NCBI RefSeq assembly: GCF_026650985.1
Contig: NZ_CP086239.1
Location: 3,224,001 to 3,288,000, forward strand
Direction of reading: 5' to 3'
Source of the DNA: Clostridium estertheticum
GTDB taxonomy: Bacteria; Bacillota; Clostridia; Clostridiales; Clostridiaceae
DNA length: 64,000 nt
Part shown: positions 52,709-61,533 of the stretch, one piece after another
Position numbering within the stretch: the first letter of the stretch is position 1
How the letters are laid out: every line of letters starts with the position of its first letter
Program-made: the position numbers and the translations under genes
Notes under the pieces: generated by a model
The model's database searches: none
What the model saw: only the letters and a program-made list of their open reading frames with translations
Told to the model about the DNA's origin: nothing

Positions 52709-54994
52709 TTAACTCCTTATTTGATTATTTTCAATTATTGCATTAGCTATAATTATCTGCCCAATTGCTATTCCTCCATCATTAGAAGGTAAATCCTCAT
52801 GAATATATACCTTAAAATTATTTATTTTTAGATTACGACATATCTTCTTAAGCAAAAAACAATTTTGAAAAACTCCTCCACTCAGCACAACCTCATTTAT
52901 ATTAAAGTCTTGTCTAATGAATTTGCACATAGTCACAGTTAAATTTACAACAGTATTTTGGAATTTTGATGTTATGATTTTAGCAGATATTCCTTCCCTT
53001 TTATCTTTTAAAACCTCGATAATTATTTCATAGGGCTCTATAATATACATATCCTGTTTTATTATTTTATAAGTATACGATTCTTCAATATCCATTTCTG
53101 ATATAGCTTCAAGTTCAATAGATGCCTGTCCCTCATAAGTAACTATATCTGTAATTCCAATTATATTTGCCACAGCATCAAAAAACCTTCCCATACTTGA
53201 GGTCTCTATGCAATTAATTTTTGAATCTAAAAGATTAATTATATTAATACCTTTACTACCATATAAATCATAAATAATATCATTAACTTCTTTTTTACTA
53301 TTGTTTATACTTAAAGACTTATACAGATAGGAAACTCCTATTCTAAAAGGTTCTTTAATGACCTTTTCTCCTCCAGGCATTTTAATATAATCCAAATGAC
53401 CTACTCTTGTAAACTTACTGTAATCACAAATCAAGAATTCACCTCCCCATATTTTGCCGTCACTACCATAACCAGTTCCATCAAAACAAACTCCAATAAC
53501 TTTTTCTTTTAAATTGTTTTCAAACATGTTACTAACTATATGAGCATGATGATGCTGCACAGCTACCTTAGGCAAATCATAGTCTAGTGCATATTTAGTT
53601 GACATATATCCTGGATGCATGTCATGAACTATAAATTTTGGCGAAAATGAAAATATCTTTTTAAAATGTTCAATATTTTTCTTGTAATGTTCATATGTTT
53701 CTAAATTTTCTAAGTCACCATTGAATTGGCTTAAAAACAAAAATCCCTCTTTACTAATACAGAAAGTATTTTTCATATTGGATCCACAAGCTAAGATATT
53801 TTGAGTACTAGTCCATTTAAAAGGTTCTGGCACAAAACCACGAGCCCTCCTTATTATCGTTTGTTTCTTATTTATAACCTTTACTACAGAATCATCAACT
53901 GGGACATGTATTTCACGGTTATGCATGAGAAAATAATCCACAATACCTATAAGTCCTATTCTTGCGGAACTGTCTTTATACTCTATAGGTAGACCATTAA
54001 CATTTGCACTGGTCATAATAAGCACCGTAAGTTTTTCTGAAAATAATAAAATATGAATAGGTGTATATGGAAGCATTACCCCGATTGTCTTTTGATTAGG
54101 TGCGATTTTTTTAGATAAATCGTAGCTTTCCCTTTGGTCTAAAATAACTATTGGTTTTTTAATTCCAGTTAGTACCTTCTCTTCTAATTGGTTAACCAAA
54201 CAATATTTCTTTACTGTCTCCATATCTTTCATCATAACCGCAAGAGGTTTAAATGGTCTTTTTTTTCTCTCCCTTAGGTTACTCACGGAAGTCTCATTCA
54301 ATCCATCACAAGCAAGATGAAAACCTCCTAGCCCTTTTATTGCAAATATTTTCCCTTTCATAATCATGTTTTGAGCAAAATTCATAGGATTTTCTATTTC
54401 TACCCTATTACCTTTAGAATTTTCTATCCAAAGCTCAGGGCCACAAGCCTTACATCCATTAGGTTGCGCATGAAATCTTCTATTTGTAGGATCTAAATAT
54501 TCATCATTACACCGATAACACATTTTAAAATCATTCATTGTGGTTTTGTCTCTATCATAAGGCAATTCTTTTATTATAGAAAACCTTGGGCCACAATTTG
54601 TACAATTTGTAAAAGCGTACCCACTTCTCCTATTATATAAATTTAGTATATCTTCCTTGCACTCACTACAAGTTGCTATATCTGGTGATATTAAAGTAAT
54701 TTTATCTAAACTCTGTTCACTCTTTTTAATTTGGAAATTAGAGTAATTTAATACTTTATCCGCTTTCATAGTTATCTTTTCTATTCTAGAAAGTGGTGGG
54801 GGATCATTTTTAAGAGCTTGCATAAACTTGTTTATATCTTCCTCAAACCCCTCAACATCTATGTAGACCCCTTCAGAGTTATTATTAACCCAGCCTCTTA
54901 ATCCAAAAGTTTTTGCTAGTTTATATACAAATGGACGAAAGCCAACCCCTTGAACTATTCCTTCAATCACAATAAGACTTCTATTTTTGTCCAT
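52709..54994 (-). CDS. hypF: Carbamoyltransferase HypF
   Basis: About 761 residues; ATG 54994 has AAAGG eight bases upstream, while a GTG at 55003 is also possible. Domains in order: acylphosphatase (GIVQGVGFRPFVYKLA), two zinc fingers (CSECKEDIL to CTNCGPRF; CYRCNDEYL to CKACGPEL), YrdC-like (GIKGLGGFHLACDG) and a Kae1-like carbamoyltransferase with the metal motif QHHHAHIVSNM and GVCFDGTGYGSDG. It makes the carbamoyl group that becomes cyanide on HypE. First gene of the ten-gene operon. Confidence 0.96.
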   Translation of the reverse strand: MDKNRSLIVIEGIVQGVGFRPFVYKLAKTFGLRGWVNNNSEGVYIDVEGFEEDINKFMQALKNDPPPLSRIEKITMKADKVLNYSNFQIKKSEQSLDKITLISPDIATCSECKEDILNLYNRRSGYAFTNCTNCGPRFSIIKELPYDRDKTTMNDFKMCYRCNDEYLDPTNRRFHAQPNGCKACGPELWIENSKGNRVEIENPMNFAQNMIMKGKIFAIKGLGGFHLACDGLNETSVSNLRERKKRPFKPLAVMMKDMETVKKYCLVNQLEEKVLTGIKKPIVILDQRESYDLSKKIAPNQKTIGVMLPYTPIHILLFSEKLTVLIMTSANVNGLPIEYKDSSARIGLIGIVDYFLMHNREIHVPVDDSVVKVINKKQTIIRRARGFVPEPFKWTSTQNILACGSNMKNTFCISKEGFLFLSQFNGDLENLETYEHYKKNIEHFKKIFSFSPKFIVHDMHPGYMSTKYALDYDLPKVAVQHHHAHIVSNMFENNLKEKVIGVCFDGTGYGSDGKIWGGEFLICDYSKFTRVGHLDYIKMPGGEKVIKEPFRIGVSYLYKSLSINNSKKEVNDIIYDLYGSKGINIINLLDSKINCIETSSMGRFFDAVANIIGITDIVTYEGQASIELEAISEMDIEESYTYKIIKQDMYIIEPYEIIIEVLKDKREGISAKIITSKFQNTVVNLTVTMCKFIRQDFNINEVVLSGGVFQNCFLLKKICRNLKINNFKVYIHEDLPSNDGGIAIGQIIIANAIIENNQIRS

Positions 54995-55041
54995 AATAAG
55001 CACCTTTCCTATTATACTTTTAAATTAGTTATCCTTTAAAT

Positions 55042-55056
55042 ATATGATTTTCATAT
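55042..55056. promoter_or_regulatory. Short inverted repeat upstream of hypF
   Basis: ATATGA and TCATAT flank TTT, about 50 bases before the hypF start. On the minus strand it reads within TTGATATGAAAATCATATA. It may bind a regulator of the hydrogenase operon; the size is small and chance occurrence in AT-rich DNA is possible. Confidence 0.3.
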
Positions 55057-55150
55057 CAATAAATGTCACTTTTATAAACGTAATGAATAAATTGATTATG
55101 AATGGAAATTACCACAGTCTTACTTTAAAACCTATTAAAAAGAAAAAAAT

Positions 55151-55180
55151 AACTCCAGCAAGATAATTCTGCTAGAGTTT
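55151..55180 (-). terminator. Terminator of the multicopper oxidase gene
   Basis: AACTCTAGCA and TGCTGGAGTT pair on the minus strand around a 10-base loop and are followed by ATTTTTTTC. It lies 24 bases after the oxidase stop, in the 209-base gap before hypF. Confidence 0.8.
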
Positions 55181-55203
55181 TTAATACATTATTAATTGTA
55201 AAT

Positions 55204-56646
55204 TTACTCATTGGTATGACAAGGCTTCTTATCAGGAGCATCCGTTTGAATATAGGTCAATTGCCCTCCTGGATAGACTCCATTGTTAGTAACTTTATAG
55301 TCATCATGATTGTGCATAGGATAAAATTGAGGAAAAAAATTATCATTAACACATGAAGGTTCATTACATATCTCTACATAATTAACCGTTTCTATATTAT
55401 TAATGTTTACTGGTTGGGTAGGAATGTCCGCTATTGCATTAGGATCTATAATATTAATTTTACGCATTTGTTTGCACAATGAAGCTATACAATCTTGTCC
55501 ATTTACAATATAGTTTCTATATTCTGGTCTTTTATCTTCAGCCTCTATTAATAGATCAAATGTTTCTCCTGAACCTATTGTAGCTGTAAAACCTCTTTCA
55601 AGTCCCTCATGTCCATGTAATTCTAGTTTTTCAGATATTATTAAAAATGGACTTGGTTCAGCATCCTTGCCTACTACTGTAAAATGCCATCCGTGTATAT
55701 GCCACGGTACAACCTGATACCCCATATTAATCATTCTAAGCAGGAACATCTCTCCTGTTTTTATATGCACATAGGATTCATAGTTAATCCGAGAAACCTT
55801 TTTGCCACTTCCAACTTTTGAGGTTAATGGATGTGGAAGTAACGTATCTGGAAAAGCACGACCATTTACAAGCCAAAAGTCAGGTTTAAAATCTACAGGA
55901 TTAAAATTACCACCTGCCTCAACGCTATCATGCCATCTGGTATCTATATCTGAAAGTAACATTACATATTCCTTATCAAAATATGAACGTATATCATTGT
56001 ATGCAAAATTTCTATTTGTAGCAGTTTTAGAAATATGCTCTTGTAGTTTTCCTTTATATAGCCATCCACATCCTGGTGATTTTGTTATGCCTGCTAATGC
56101 AAGACTTTTCATGGATGGGTATACAACAAGGCCTCCATACATACCCATTTGGATATGCTCAGATGCTTCAACATGGCAATGATACATATAAGTTCCTGCA
56201 TGCTGCGTATCGAAAAGATAAGTCGCTACAGGTGGTTTTCTATCAAAATCCATCCACATTGGAACTCCAAAAGATGTTTCTGGAAAACCATCCACCTGAG
56301 TGGCTACATGAGCCCCATGCATATGAACAGTGTGAGTATCCATGATACCTGCAGTTGGCATTCCTAAATTTATTAAAGTTATATACACCTTGTCGCCAAT
56401 TTTCCCACAGACCATAGGTGAAGGTATCGTGGCAGTTCCTATTAATTCTTTAAATTTTGGAAAGTTAGATGGGTTTGTCCAATCAAGGTCCTCATTAACC
56501 ACTTTATTATTAATCTTAAATAGCCCACCAACAAAACCAAATACATACACTTTCCTACGCTCTGTCTCTACAGGTGGCAGATCGGGCGATGTAGGAAGTT
56601 TTATAAAACCGTCAGTAGCAGCAAGTACATAATGTCTAACACTCAT
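55204..56646 (-). CDS. Multicopper oxidase with N-terminal type-1 copper motif
   Basis: 480 residues, no signal peptide. In the first cupredoxin part: VHMHG (His108, His110) and YHCHVEASEHIQMGM (His156, Cys157, His158, His164), which is the type-1/type-3 copper motif usually found at the C-terminus of laccases. In the second half: PWHIHGWHF and, near the end, YPMHNHDDY. So the order of copper motifs is inverted relative to CotA. Such enzymes oxidise phenols or metal ions (Mn, Fe) with O2. A spore-coat or oxygen-defence role is inference. Confidence 0.85.
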   Translation of the reverse strand: MSVRHYVLAATDGFIKLPTSPDLPPVETERRKVYVFGFVGGLFKINNKVVNEDLDWTNPSNFPKFKELIGTATIPSPMVCGKIGDKVYITLINLGMPTAGIMDTHTVHMHGAHVATQVDGFPETSFGVPMWMDFDRKPPVATYLFDTQHAGTYMYHCHVEASEHIQMGMYGGLVVYPSMKSLALAGITKSPGCGWLYKGKLQEHISKTATNRNFAYNDIRSYFDKEYVMLLSDIDTRWHDSVEAGGNFNPVDFKPDFWLVNGRAFPDTLLPHPLTSKVGSGKKVSRINYESYVHIKTGEMFLLRMINMGYQVVPWHIHGWHFTVVGKDAEPSPFLIISEKLELHGHEGLERGFTATIGSGETFDLLIEAEDKRPEYRNYIVNGQDCIASLCKQMRKINIIDPNAIADIPTQPVNINNIETVNYVEICNEPSCVNDNFFPQFYPMHNHDDYKVTNNGVYPGGQLTYIQTDAPDKKPCHTNE

Positions 56647-56932
56647 TTTATCATCACTCCTGTTTGCTTAATTTTGCTCTATACTAAAAACAATATATTA
56701 GTTTACATATAGATGTAGCATTTTTAAAACAACTTTAAATACATGCCTTCATCTGTAATTCATAATATGATAGTTGTGTAAGAGTGACTCTAACATTAGA
56801 TAATTTTTTTCAAATAAAATTTTATATATTTTTAAATCCAGTACCATTTTTAGTAATTTTTTTTGAACATATATTTTTATAGTATTAGGGAAATATTAAT
56901 ATTATATAACAACATAATAAGGAGGCGTATTT

Positions 56933-57097
56933 ATGGATAACAATAAAAGTCACTTAAAATCTGATAAGAAAAGCAATGCTGAACTAAGAAAGATGTATCC
57001 ACATGATGGAAGTGATATTGGAATTGAGAATGGCGAGAAAATAGACGCAAACAATGACAGATTTACTAAACGTTCTAAATTATCACATAATAAATAA
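56933..57097 (+). CDS. Small charged protein, 54 residues
   Basis: A good ribosome site (AAGGAGG, eight bases) precedes ATG 56933. The product MDNNKSHLKSDKKSNAELRK with MYPHDGSDIGIENGEKID and a basic end is very hydrophilic with no Cys, Trp or membrane span. It ends 17 bases before the cold-shock gene and should be on the same transcript. I do not recognise a family. It may be a small stress protein linked to cold shock. Confidence 0.65.
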   Translation: MDNNKSHLKSDKKSNAELRKMYPHDGSDIGIENGEKIDANNDRFTKRSKLSHNK

Positions 57098-57114
57098 TAA
57101 GGGGGATTAAATTT

Positions 57115-57318
57115 ATGATAACAGGTATTGTAAAATGGTATGATGTCGAAAGAGGATATGGATTTATATCTGCTCAAGATGGTGAAGATGTATTTGTTCA
57201 CCATTTATCGATAAAAGAAGAAGGACCAAGGAAAGATTTACATGAGGGTGAGGAAGTTCAATTTGATGTAGTTGATGGACCAAAAGGACCTCAAGCATCT
57301 AACGTCCAAAAATTTTAA
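57115..57318 (+). CDS. Cold-shock protein of the CspA family
   Basis: 67 residues. RNP1 RGYGFI and RNP2 DVFVHH are both present in KWYDVERGYGFISAQDGED. Single-stranded RNA/DNA-binding chaperone. Ala-Gln follows FIS, and HHLS is a variant of the common HFS. It has its own ribosome site (AAGGGGG) and ends in a strong terminator. It lies behind a 54-residue protein. Confidence 0.96.
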   Translation: MITGIVKWYDVERGYGFISAQDGEDVFVHHLSIKEEGPRKDLHEGEEVQFDVVDGPKGPQASNVQKF

Positions 57319-57362
57319 TAAAATGATTTTGTAGATTTGTAGTATACTATATTAGCTGTATA

Positions 57363-57398
57363 AAAATAGGTACAGAATTAAAATTCTGTACCTATTTT
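57363..57398. terminator. Bidirectional rho-independent terminator
   Basis: A perfect 17-base stem (AAAATAGGTACAGAATT and complement) with a two-base loop lies between the cold-shock gene and the convergent 68-residue gene. Confidence 0.92.
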
Positions 57399-57414
57399 CG
57401 AGAAATATTAAAAT

Positions 57415-57621
57415 TTAATAAGCTCTTTGATCACCATTTAAAATATTTTCAATTTCTACTGCTATTTCGCGACCTTTTTTGTAAGAATTAAGTGTCTCTT
57501 TTGGTACTGAATCTTTAAATCTGTCCTCACCAGAAAGAAAATCAACTATACCTTTCTTCGCACTTGGAACATCTCCAACATGATCTATTCCATTAATTTC
57601 TTTTATTTTTGAACAATCCAT
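57415..57621 (-). CDS. Small hypothetical protein, 68 residues
   Basis: GGGAGG seven bases ahead of the ATG supports it. The sequence MDCSKIKEINGIDHVGDVP, then SGEDRFKDSVPKETLNSYKKGREIAVEIENILNGDQ is soluble and probably helical in the second half. I do not recognise the family. It lies alone between a terminator and AT-rich DNA. It shares no visible motif with the 54-residue protein at 56933. Confidence 0.65.
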   Translation of the reverse strand: MDCSKIKEINGIDHVGDVPSAKKGIVDFLSGEDRFKDSVPKETLNSYKKGREIAVEIENILNGDQRAY

Positions 57622-57806
57622 GAATATTCCTCCCTTTATATCTTTTTGATATTAAATCATTACTTATACTAAAAAATCTTAATATTATAATTATACTTCC
57701 CAATTTAAAATTTTTAATGTACTTTCATTCTTTTTTAAATCAATAAAGATATTGAATATATTTTTGCGAATAAAATTTCATGTCATTTTTATTTATATAT
57801 ATCAAA

Positions 57807-57827
57807 GGAGTTCACAAAGTGAACTCC
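57807..57827 (-). terminator. Terminator of the wall hydrolase gene
   Basis: GGAGTTCAC and GTGAACTCC flank a three-base loop, 41 bases after the hydrolase stop, with T-rich sequence following on the minus strand. The rest of the 246-base gap shows nothing. Confidence 0.75.
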
Positions 57828-57867
57828 CCTTTAAGTAAATACTATTCATATTTTATATGTTGTTTTA

Positions 57868-58971
57868 CTACATGCCAAGAAATGTTAAATGATCTATTCT
57901 TATAGAAGCTGATTGTGGTGAACCCGGAGGAGTACTTCCACTATAAAAGTACATTGAATTATTAGTCGGATCAGTTCCGCTAAGTGCTTCAATTGCGGCC
58001 TTCATAGTCCCCGCCTGTGCGGTTCTATTAATGTTACCATTCAGTACTGGTGTAAATTGATATACTCCATTTGCCTTCTCATTGATAACAGCACTTATAG
58101 AGTTTGGAAAACTGCCACTTCTAACCCTATTTACAACTACTGCACCAACAGCAACCTGAGCATTATAAGATTCTCCTCCAGCTTCTGCAGTTATTAATCT
58201 AGCTAGCAAATCCAAATCGCTTGCTGTGTATTTAACTGCTGCATTTTTGATTGTTATAGTACTATCTTGTACCGTATTAGAACTAACTTTACCAACTTGT
58301 TTAGCTTGTTTTGCTGCTAAAGCTTGTCTCGCTGCAATGGCCTCATCTATTACTAGTTGTGCGCCATACTTGTTTTCCAGAGCATCTAGTTTTAACGCCA
58401 ATAAATTTTGGTCGGATTTTTGTTTTGTTAAAATAGCCAAATCCTCTTTATTATCAGCTCTTAAAGAAAGCAACTTTGTATTCCCTTTATCTAGCGCTAC
58501 CTTCTTTAAATTAATTGATGCCTCCTTTGTTTTCATATCACTAATAGCCTTTTGATCAAAATTTACTATGGTTTTGATATTTTCTAATCTAGATATAAAA
58601 TCATCCATACCATTTGCACCTAGTATAATGTCTATATAGCTTGCTGACCCATTCATATACATTGCTCTCATTCTTTTATCAAAAATGATCTGTTCTGCTT
58701 TGATATCAACCTCTGCTTTTACAAGATTTACTTTTGTTTGCTTAATATCTTTTTGCGCTATAGTTATATTGCTTTCATTCTTATTGATTTTAACCATAAT
58801 TGTTTTACGCCGATTATTCATTATCTCTACTTTATTTTCAAGATTTCTTCTTTGAACCTGAACCTGCTGAATATTTGCCTTATCTGACGCAGAATCCGCA
58901 TATGCGCTAGTAAAACTAAAACACATAATTACAACAAGTGCCATTATAACTGAATTTAATTTTTTATTCAA
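57868..58971 (-). CDS. Secreted cell-wall hydrolase with coiled coil and SleB-type domain
   Basis: About 367 residues from TTG 58971, picked for AGGGGG nine bases upstream and because it starts the signal peptide NKKLNSVIMALVVIMCFSFTSAYA. A long PcsB/CwlO-like coiled coil (about 30-240) is followed by a SleB/hydrolase_2 domain (LLARLITAEAGGESYNAQ with the catalytic Glu, VNRVRSGSFP, YQFTPV, and YFYSG near the end). The N-terminal coiled coil resembles that of FtsEX-activated hydrolases. It cuts glycan strands of the wall; the family includes spore cortex lytic enzymes. Confidence 0.9.
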   Translation of the reverse strand: MNKKLNSVIMALVVIMCFSFTSAYADSASDKANIQQVQVQRRNLENKVEIMNNRRKTIMVKINKNESNITIAQKDIKQTKVNLVKAEVDIKAEQIIFDKRMRAMYMNGSASYIDIILGANGMDDFISRLENIKTIVNFDQKAISDMKTKEASINLKKVALDKGNTKLLSLRADNKEDLAILTKQKSDQNLLALKLDALENKYGAQLVIDEAIAARQALAAKQAKQVGKVSSNTVQDSTITIKNAAVKYTASDLDLLARLITAEAGGESYNAQVAVGAVVVNRVRSGSFPNSISAVINEKANGVYQFTPVLNGNINRTAQAGTMKAAIEALSGTDPTNNSMYFYSGSTPPGSPQSASIRIDHLTFLGM

Positions 58972-59162
58972 TTCTTCATTCCCCCTACATAACATTCTAT
59001 TTATACATATATTATGTTTAAAAGTTTTTATCATCTGAACATAATAACACACAGAGCTATATTTAGCAAATATTGGCTTTTAAAGTCATATTATCTCTGC
59101 ATAATTTATTAGTAAAAAAGTAAGTTAGGGCCTGGAATGAAACTTGTTACATATTTAAATTA

Positions 59163-59864
59163 TTATTCATCAATTAAACGATATCCTACTCCAACTTCCG
59201 TTAGTATATACTGAGGCTGAGCAGGATCACTTTCTATTTTTCTTCTTATATTAGCCATGAATACCCTGAGTGAATGTGTATCATTTTCAAAATAATTTCC
59301 CCAAATCTCATCAACTATAAACCTATGAGTTAAAACACGTCCTGAATATTTTGACATTAACTCAATTAGTTTATATTCCATTGGTGTTAAATGTATTTCT
59401 TTATCTAAAATTGTAACTCTGCGTTTTTCAAAATCTATTTTTAGATCCTTGACCACAAATACAGATAACTCATTTCCTTGTGAATTAATGTTTTGATTGA
59501 AATGTCTTAGTGCCACTCTAATTCTAGCTAAAAATTCTGCTACACTAAATGGCTTAGTCAAATAATCATCTGCCCCTCTATCTAAGACCTCAACTTTTTC
59601 TCTTTCATGTCCGCGAGCTGAAACGACTATAATTTTAGCTTTTGTAAATTCCCTAACCTTCTCTATAACATCAAGTCCGTCAATATCGGGTAGTCCTAAG
59701 TCTAACACTATTATATCTGGATTATGCGAAAAAATAAGTGTTATAGCAGTATTCCCAAGTTCAGTTTCCATACACTTATATCCTTGTGCCTCAAGGGAAA
59801 TTTTCATAAATTTTTGAATAGGTTTATCGTCTTCAACTATTAAGATCAAAGGCTTTATATCCAT
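59163..59864 (-). CDS. kdpE: KdpE-like response regulator
   Basis: 233 residues from ATG 59864 (AAGGAG eight bases upstream). Receiver with EDD (11-13), Asp55 in IIVLDLGLPD, VVSARG switch and LTKPF Lys; winged helix ending TEVGVGYRL, typical of KdpE rather than other OmpR regulators. Its 5' end overlaps the kinase gene by about 30 bases. No kdpFABC genes are present; the likely target in the window is the K+ transporter at 61534. Confidence 0.9.
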   Translation of the reverse strand: MDIKPLILIVEDDKPIQKFMKISLEAQGYKCMETELGNTAITLIFSHNPDIIVLDLGLPDIDGLDVIEKVREFTKAKIIVVSARGHEREKVEVLDRGADDYLTKPFSVAEFLARIRVALRHFNQNINSQGNELSVFVVKDLKIDFEKRRVTILDKEIHLTPMEYKLIELMSKYSGRVLTHRFIVDEIWGNYFENDTHSLRVFMANIRRKIESDPAQPQYILTEVGVGYRLIDE

Positions 59865-61464
59865 TGCCATCACTCCTTATTATAGGTAAACTAAATTTAA
59901 AAGTTGCTCCACCGACTGAGTTGTTAAGTGCTTCCATCTGACCACCATGTGCTTCAATAATAGATTTACAAATAGCAAGTCCAAGTCCTATTCCTCGCTT
60001 TTTAAGGGAAATGCCATTAGGTTTTGTATAAAATCTATCAAATATATATGCTATGTCCTCTTTAGGTATCCCTTTTCCATTATCTGACACCTCAAACAAT
60101 ACATTTTCTTCCTTTTGTATAACCTTGATTTCTATAATAGAATCACTTTGCGTATATTTTATAGCATTATCAATTAAATTAATTAACACCTGTTCTATTA
60201 ATAATCCATCTACAAATAATATAATCATTTTTTCTGGTAAATCCGTCTTAATATTATGCTTTCCTGAAAACTTAGTAACTTTAGATATAGATTCAGAAAT
60301 AATTTCTTCAACAATCTCCACATCTTTTTTAATTTCAAGCCTACCTTCATCGAGTCTCGTCATACTTAATATATTTTCAACTGAATGTACTAGCCAGCTT
60401 GTATCTTCATAAATATTTTGTATAAGTTCTTTTTTTGTATCATTATCAAGCACATCATAATTGTCACTAATGGTAGAAACAGATCCTAATATTCCAGCTA
60501 GTGGAGTTCTTAAATCATGTGATATTGACCTCAAAAGATTGCCACGAAGCCTTTCTCTATCTTTCTCTACATTTATCTGTCTTTTCTTTTCATATAAATC
60601 TTCTCTTTCAATAGCTAAGGCCATTTGTGTAGAAACAGACTGCAGAAGAATTTTTTCATTTTCTGATAAAGCATTTTTTTCGAAACATGCTATCCCAATA
60701 ATTCCAAGTATTTTGTTTTGCCCCGTAATTGGATGATAGTATCCAACACTAGCTATTGGAATTTCAGCTTCAATCCCTACTGATTTACCTGTTTTAAAAC
60801 ATCTTTGCGCTCCTTCTACCTCAATACCTGACTCAAATATATTTTTATTATATTTATCATTAAATAGATAAATATTTGGTTTTTGTAAAATGTTTTTATT
60901 GTCTACAATGGCTATCATAATAGTTCTGTTAAACATATCAATTAAATTATTACCACAGGATTCCACTACTTGTCTTTTATCTTTTCCTGTAAGCAATAAA
61001 TTGTTAATTTTATATAAAATCCGCATCCTGTTTTCGCGTACAAAAGATATCTTGACTTGTGTTTTAACTCTTGAAGTTAGAGTACTTGTAATAATTGCGG
61101 CTATTAACATAACAACAAAAGTTACTGGGTAATCTGATCTGTAAACTAAAAAACTATAATATGGTATAGTAAAGAAATAATTAAATGCTAACACTCCAAT
61201 TATTGCAGCCAAAATACCATAAACATATCCCTCAGTGTTTCTTGCTACAAACAGTACCCCTAAAATAAATACTATTATTACATTTGACTCATGAAATCCA
61301 ATTTTTCTAAATATCAGAGATAACATAGTGAATAAAGTCATAATTACTATGGTTTCAAGTGCATTGGTAAATATACGTTTAATTTCTTCATACCCATTAT
61401 ATTTATGTTCACTAAAAGTTTTAAAAACCTTCTCGTCAAATTCACCCTTTTTCAAATCTTCCAT
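59833..61464 (-). CDS. KdpD-like sensor kinase lacking the N-terminal KdpD/USP domains
   Basis: 543 residues, against about 900 in E. coli KdpD. It starts with a short cytoplasmic part and then the four-span DUF4118 segment (about 35-130), a GAF-like domain (about 150-290), the acceptor box SISHDLRTPLAG, an N-box with NLIDNAIKYT and GIGLGLAICKSI. The missing N-terminal part normally holds the Walker-type and c-di-AMP-binding USP domains. So signal input must be via the membrane or GAF part. The gene pair follows the K+ transporter. Confidence 0.92.
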   Translation of the reverse strand: MEDLKKGEFDEKVFKTFSEHKYNGYEEIKRIFTNALETIVIMTLFTMLSLIFRKIGFHESNVIIVFILGVLFVARNTEGYVYGILAAIIGVLAFNYFFTIPYYSFLVYRSDYPVTFVVMLIAAIITSTLTSRVKTQVKISFVRENRMRILYKINNLLLTGKDKRQVVESCGNNLIDMFNRTIMIAIVDNKNILQKPNIYLFNDKYNKNIFESGIEVEGAQRCFKTGKSVGIEAEIPIASVGYYHPITGQNKILGIIGIACFEKNALSENEKILLQSVSTQMALAIEREDLYEKKRQINVEKDRERLRGNLLRSISHDLRTPLAGILGSVSTISDNYDVLDNDTKKELIQNIYEDTSWLVHSVENILSMTRLDEGRLEIKKDVEIVEEIISESISKVTKFSGKHNIKTDLPEKMIILFVDGLLIEQVLINLIDNAIKYTQSDSIIEIKVIQKEENVLFEVSDNGKGIPKEDIAYIFDRFYTKPNGISLKKRGIGLGLAICKSIIEAHGGQMEALNNSVGGATFKFSLPIIRSDGNGYKAFDLNS

Positions 61465-61495
61465 CCCTCTCCCAATATATTTAATGCCTTTACTT

Positions 61496-61527
61496 TAAAA
61501 AATCCTTAGCCTAGACTAAGGATTTTT
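61496..61527 (-). terminator. Terminator of the K+ transporter gene
   Basis: AAAATCCTTAG and CTAAGGATTTT pair around CCTAGA, with T-runs following. It separates the transporter transcript from the kinase/regulator pair. Confidence 0.85.
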
Positions 61528-61533
61528 GAGTAT

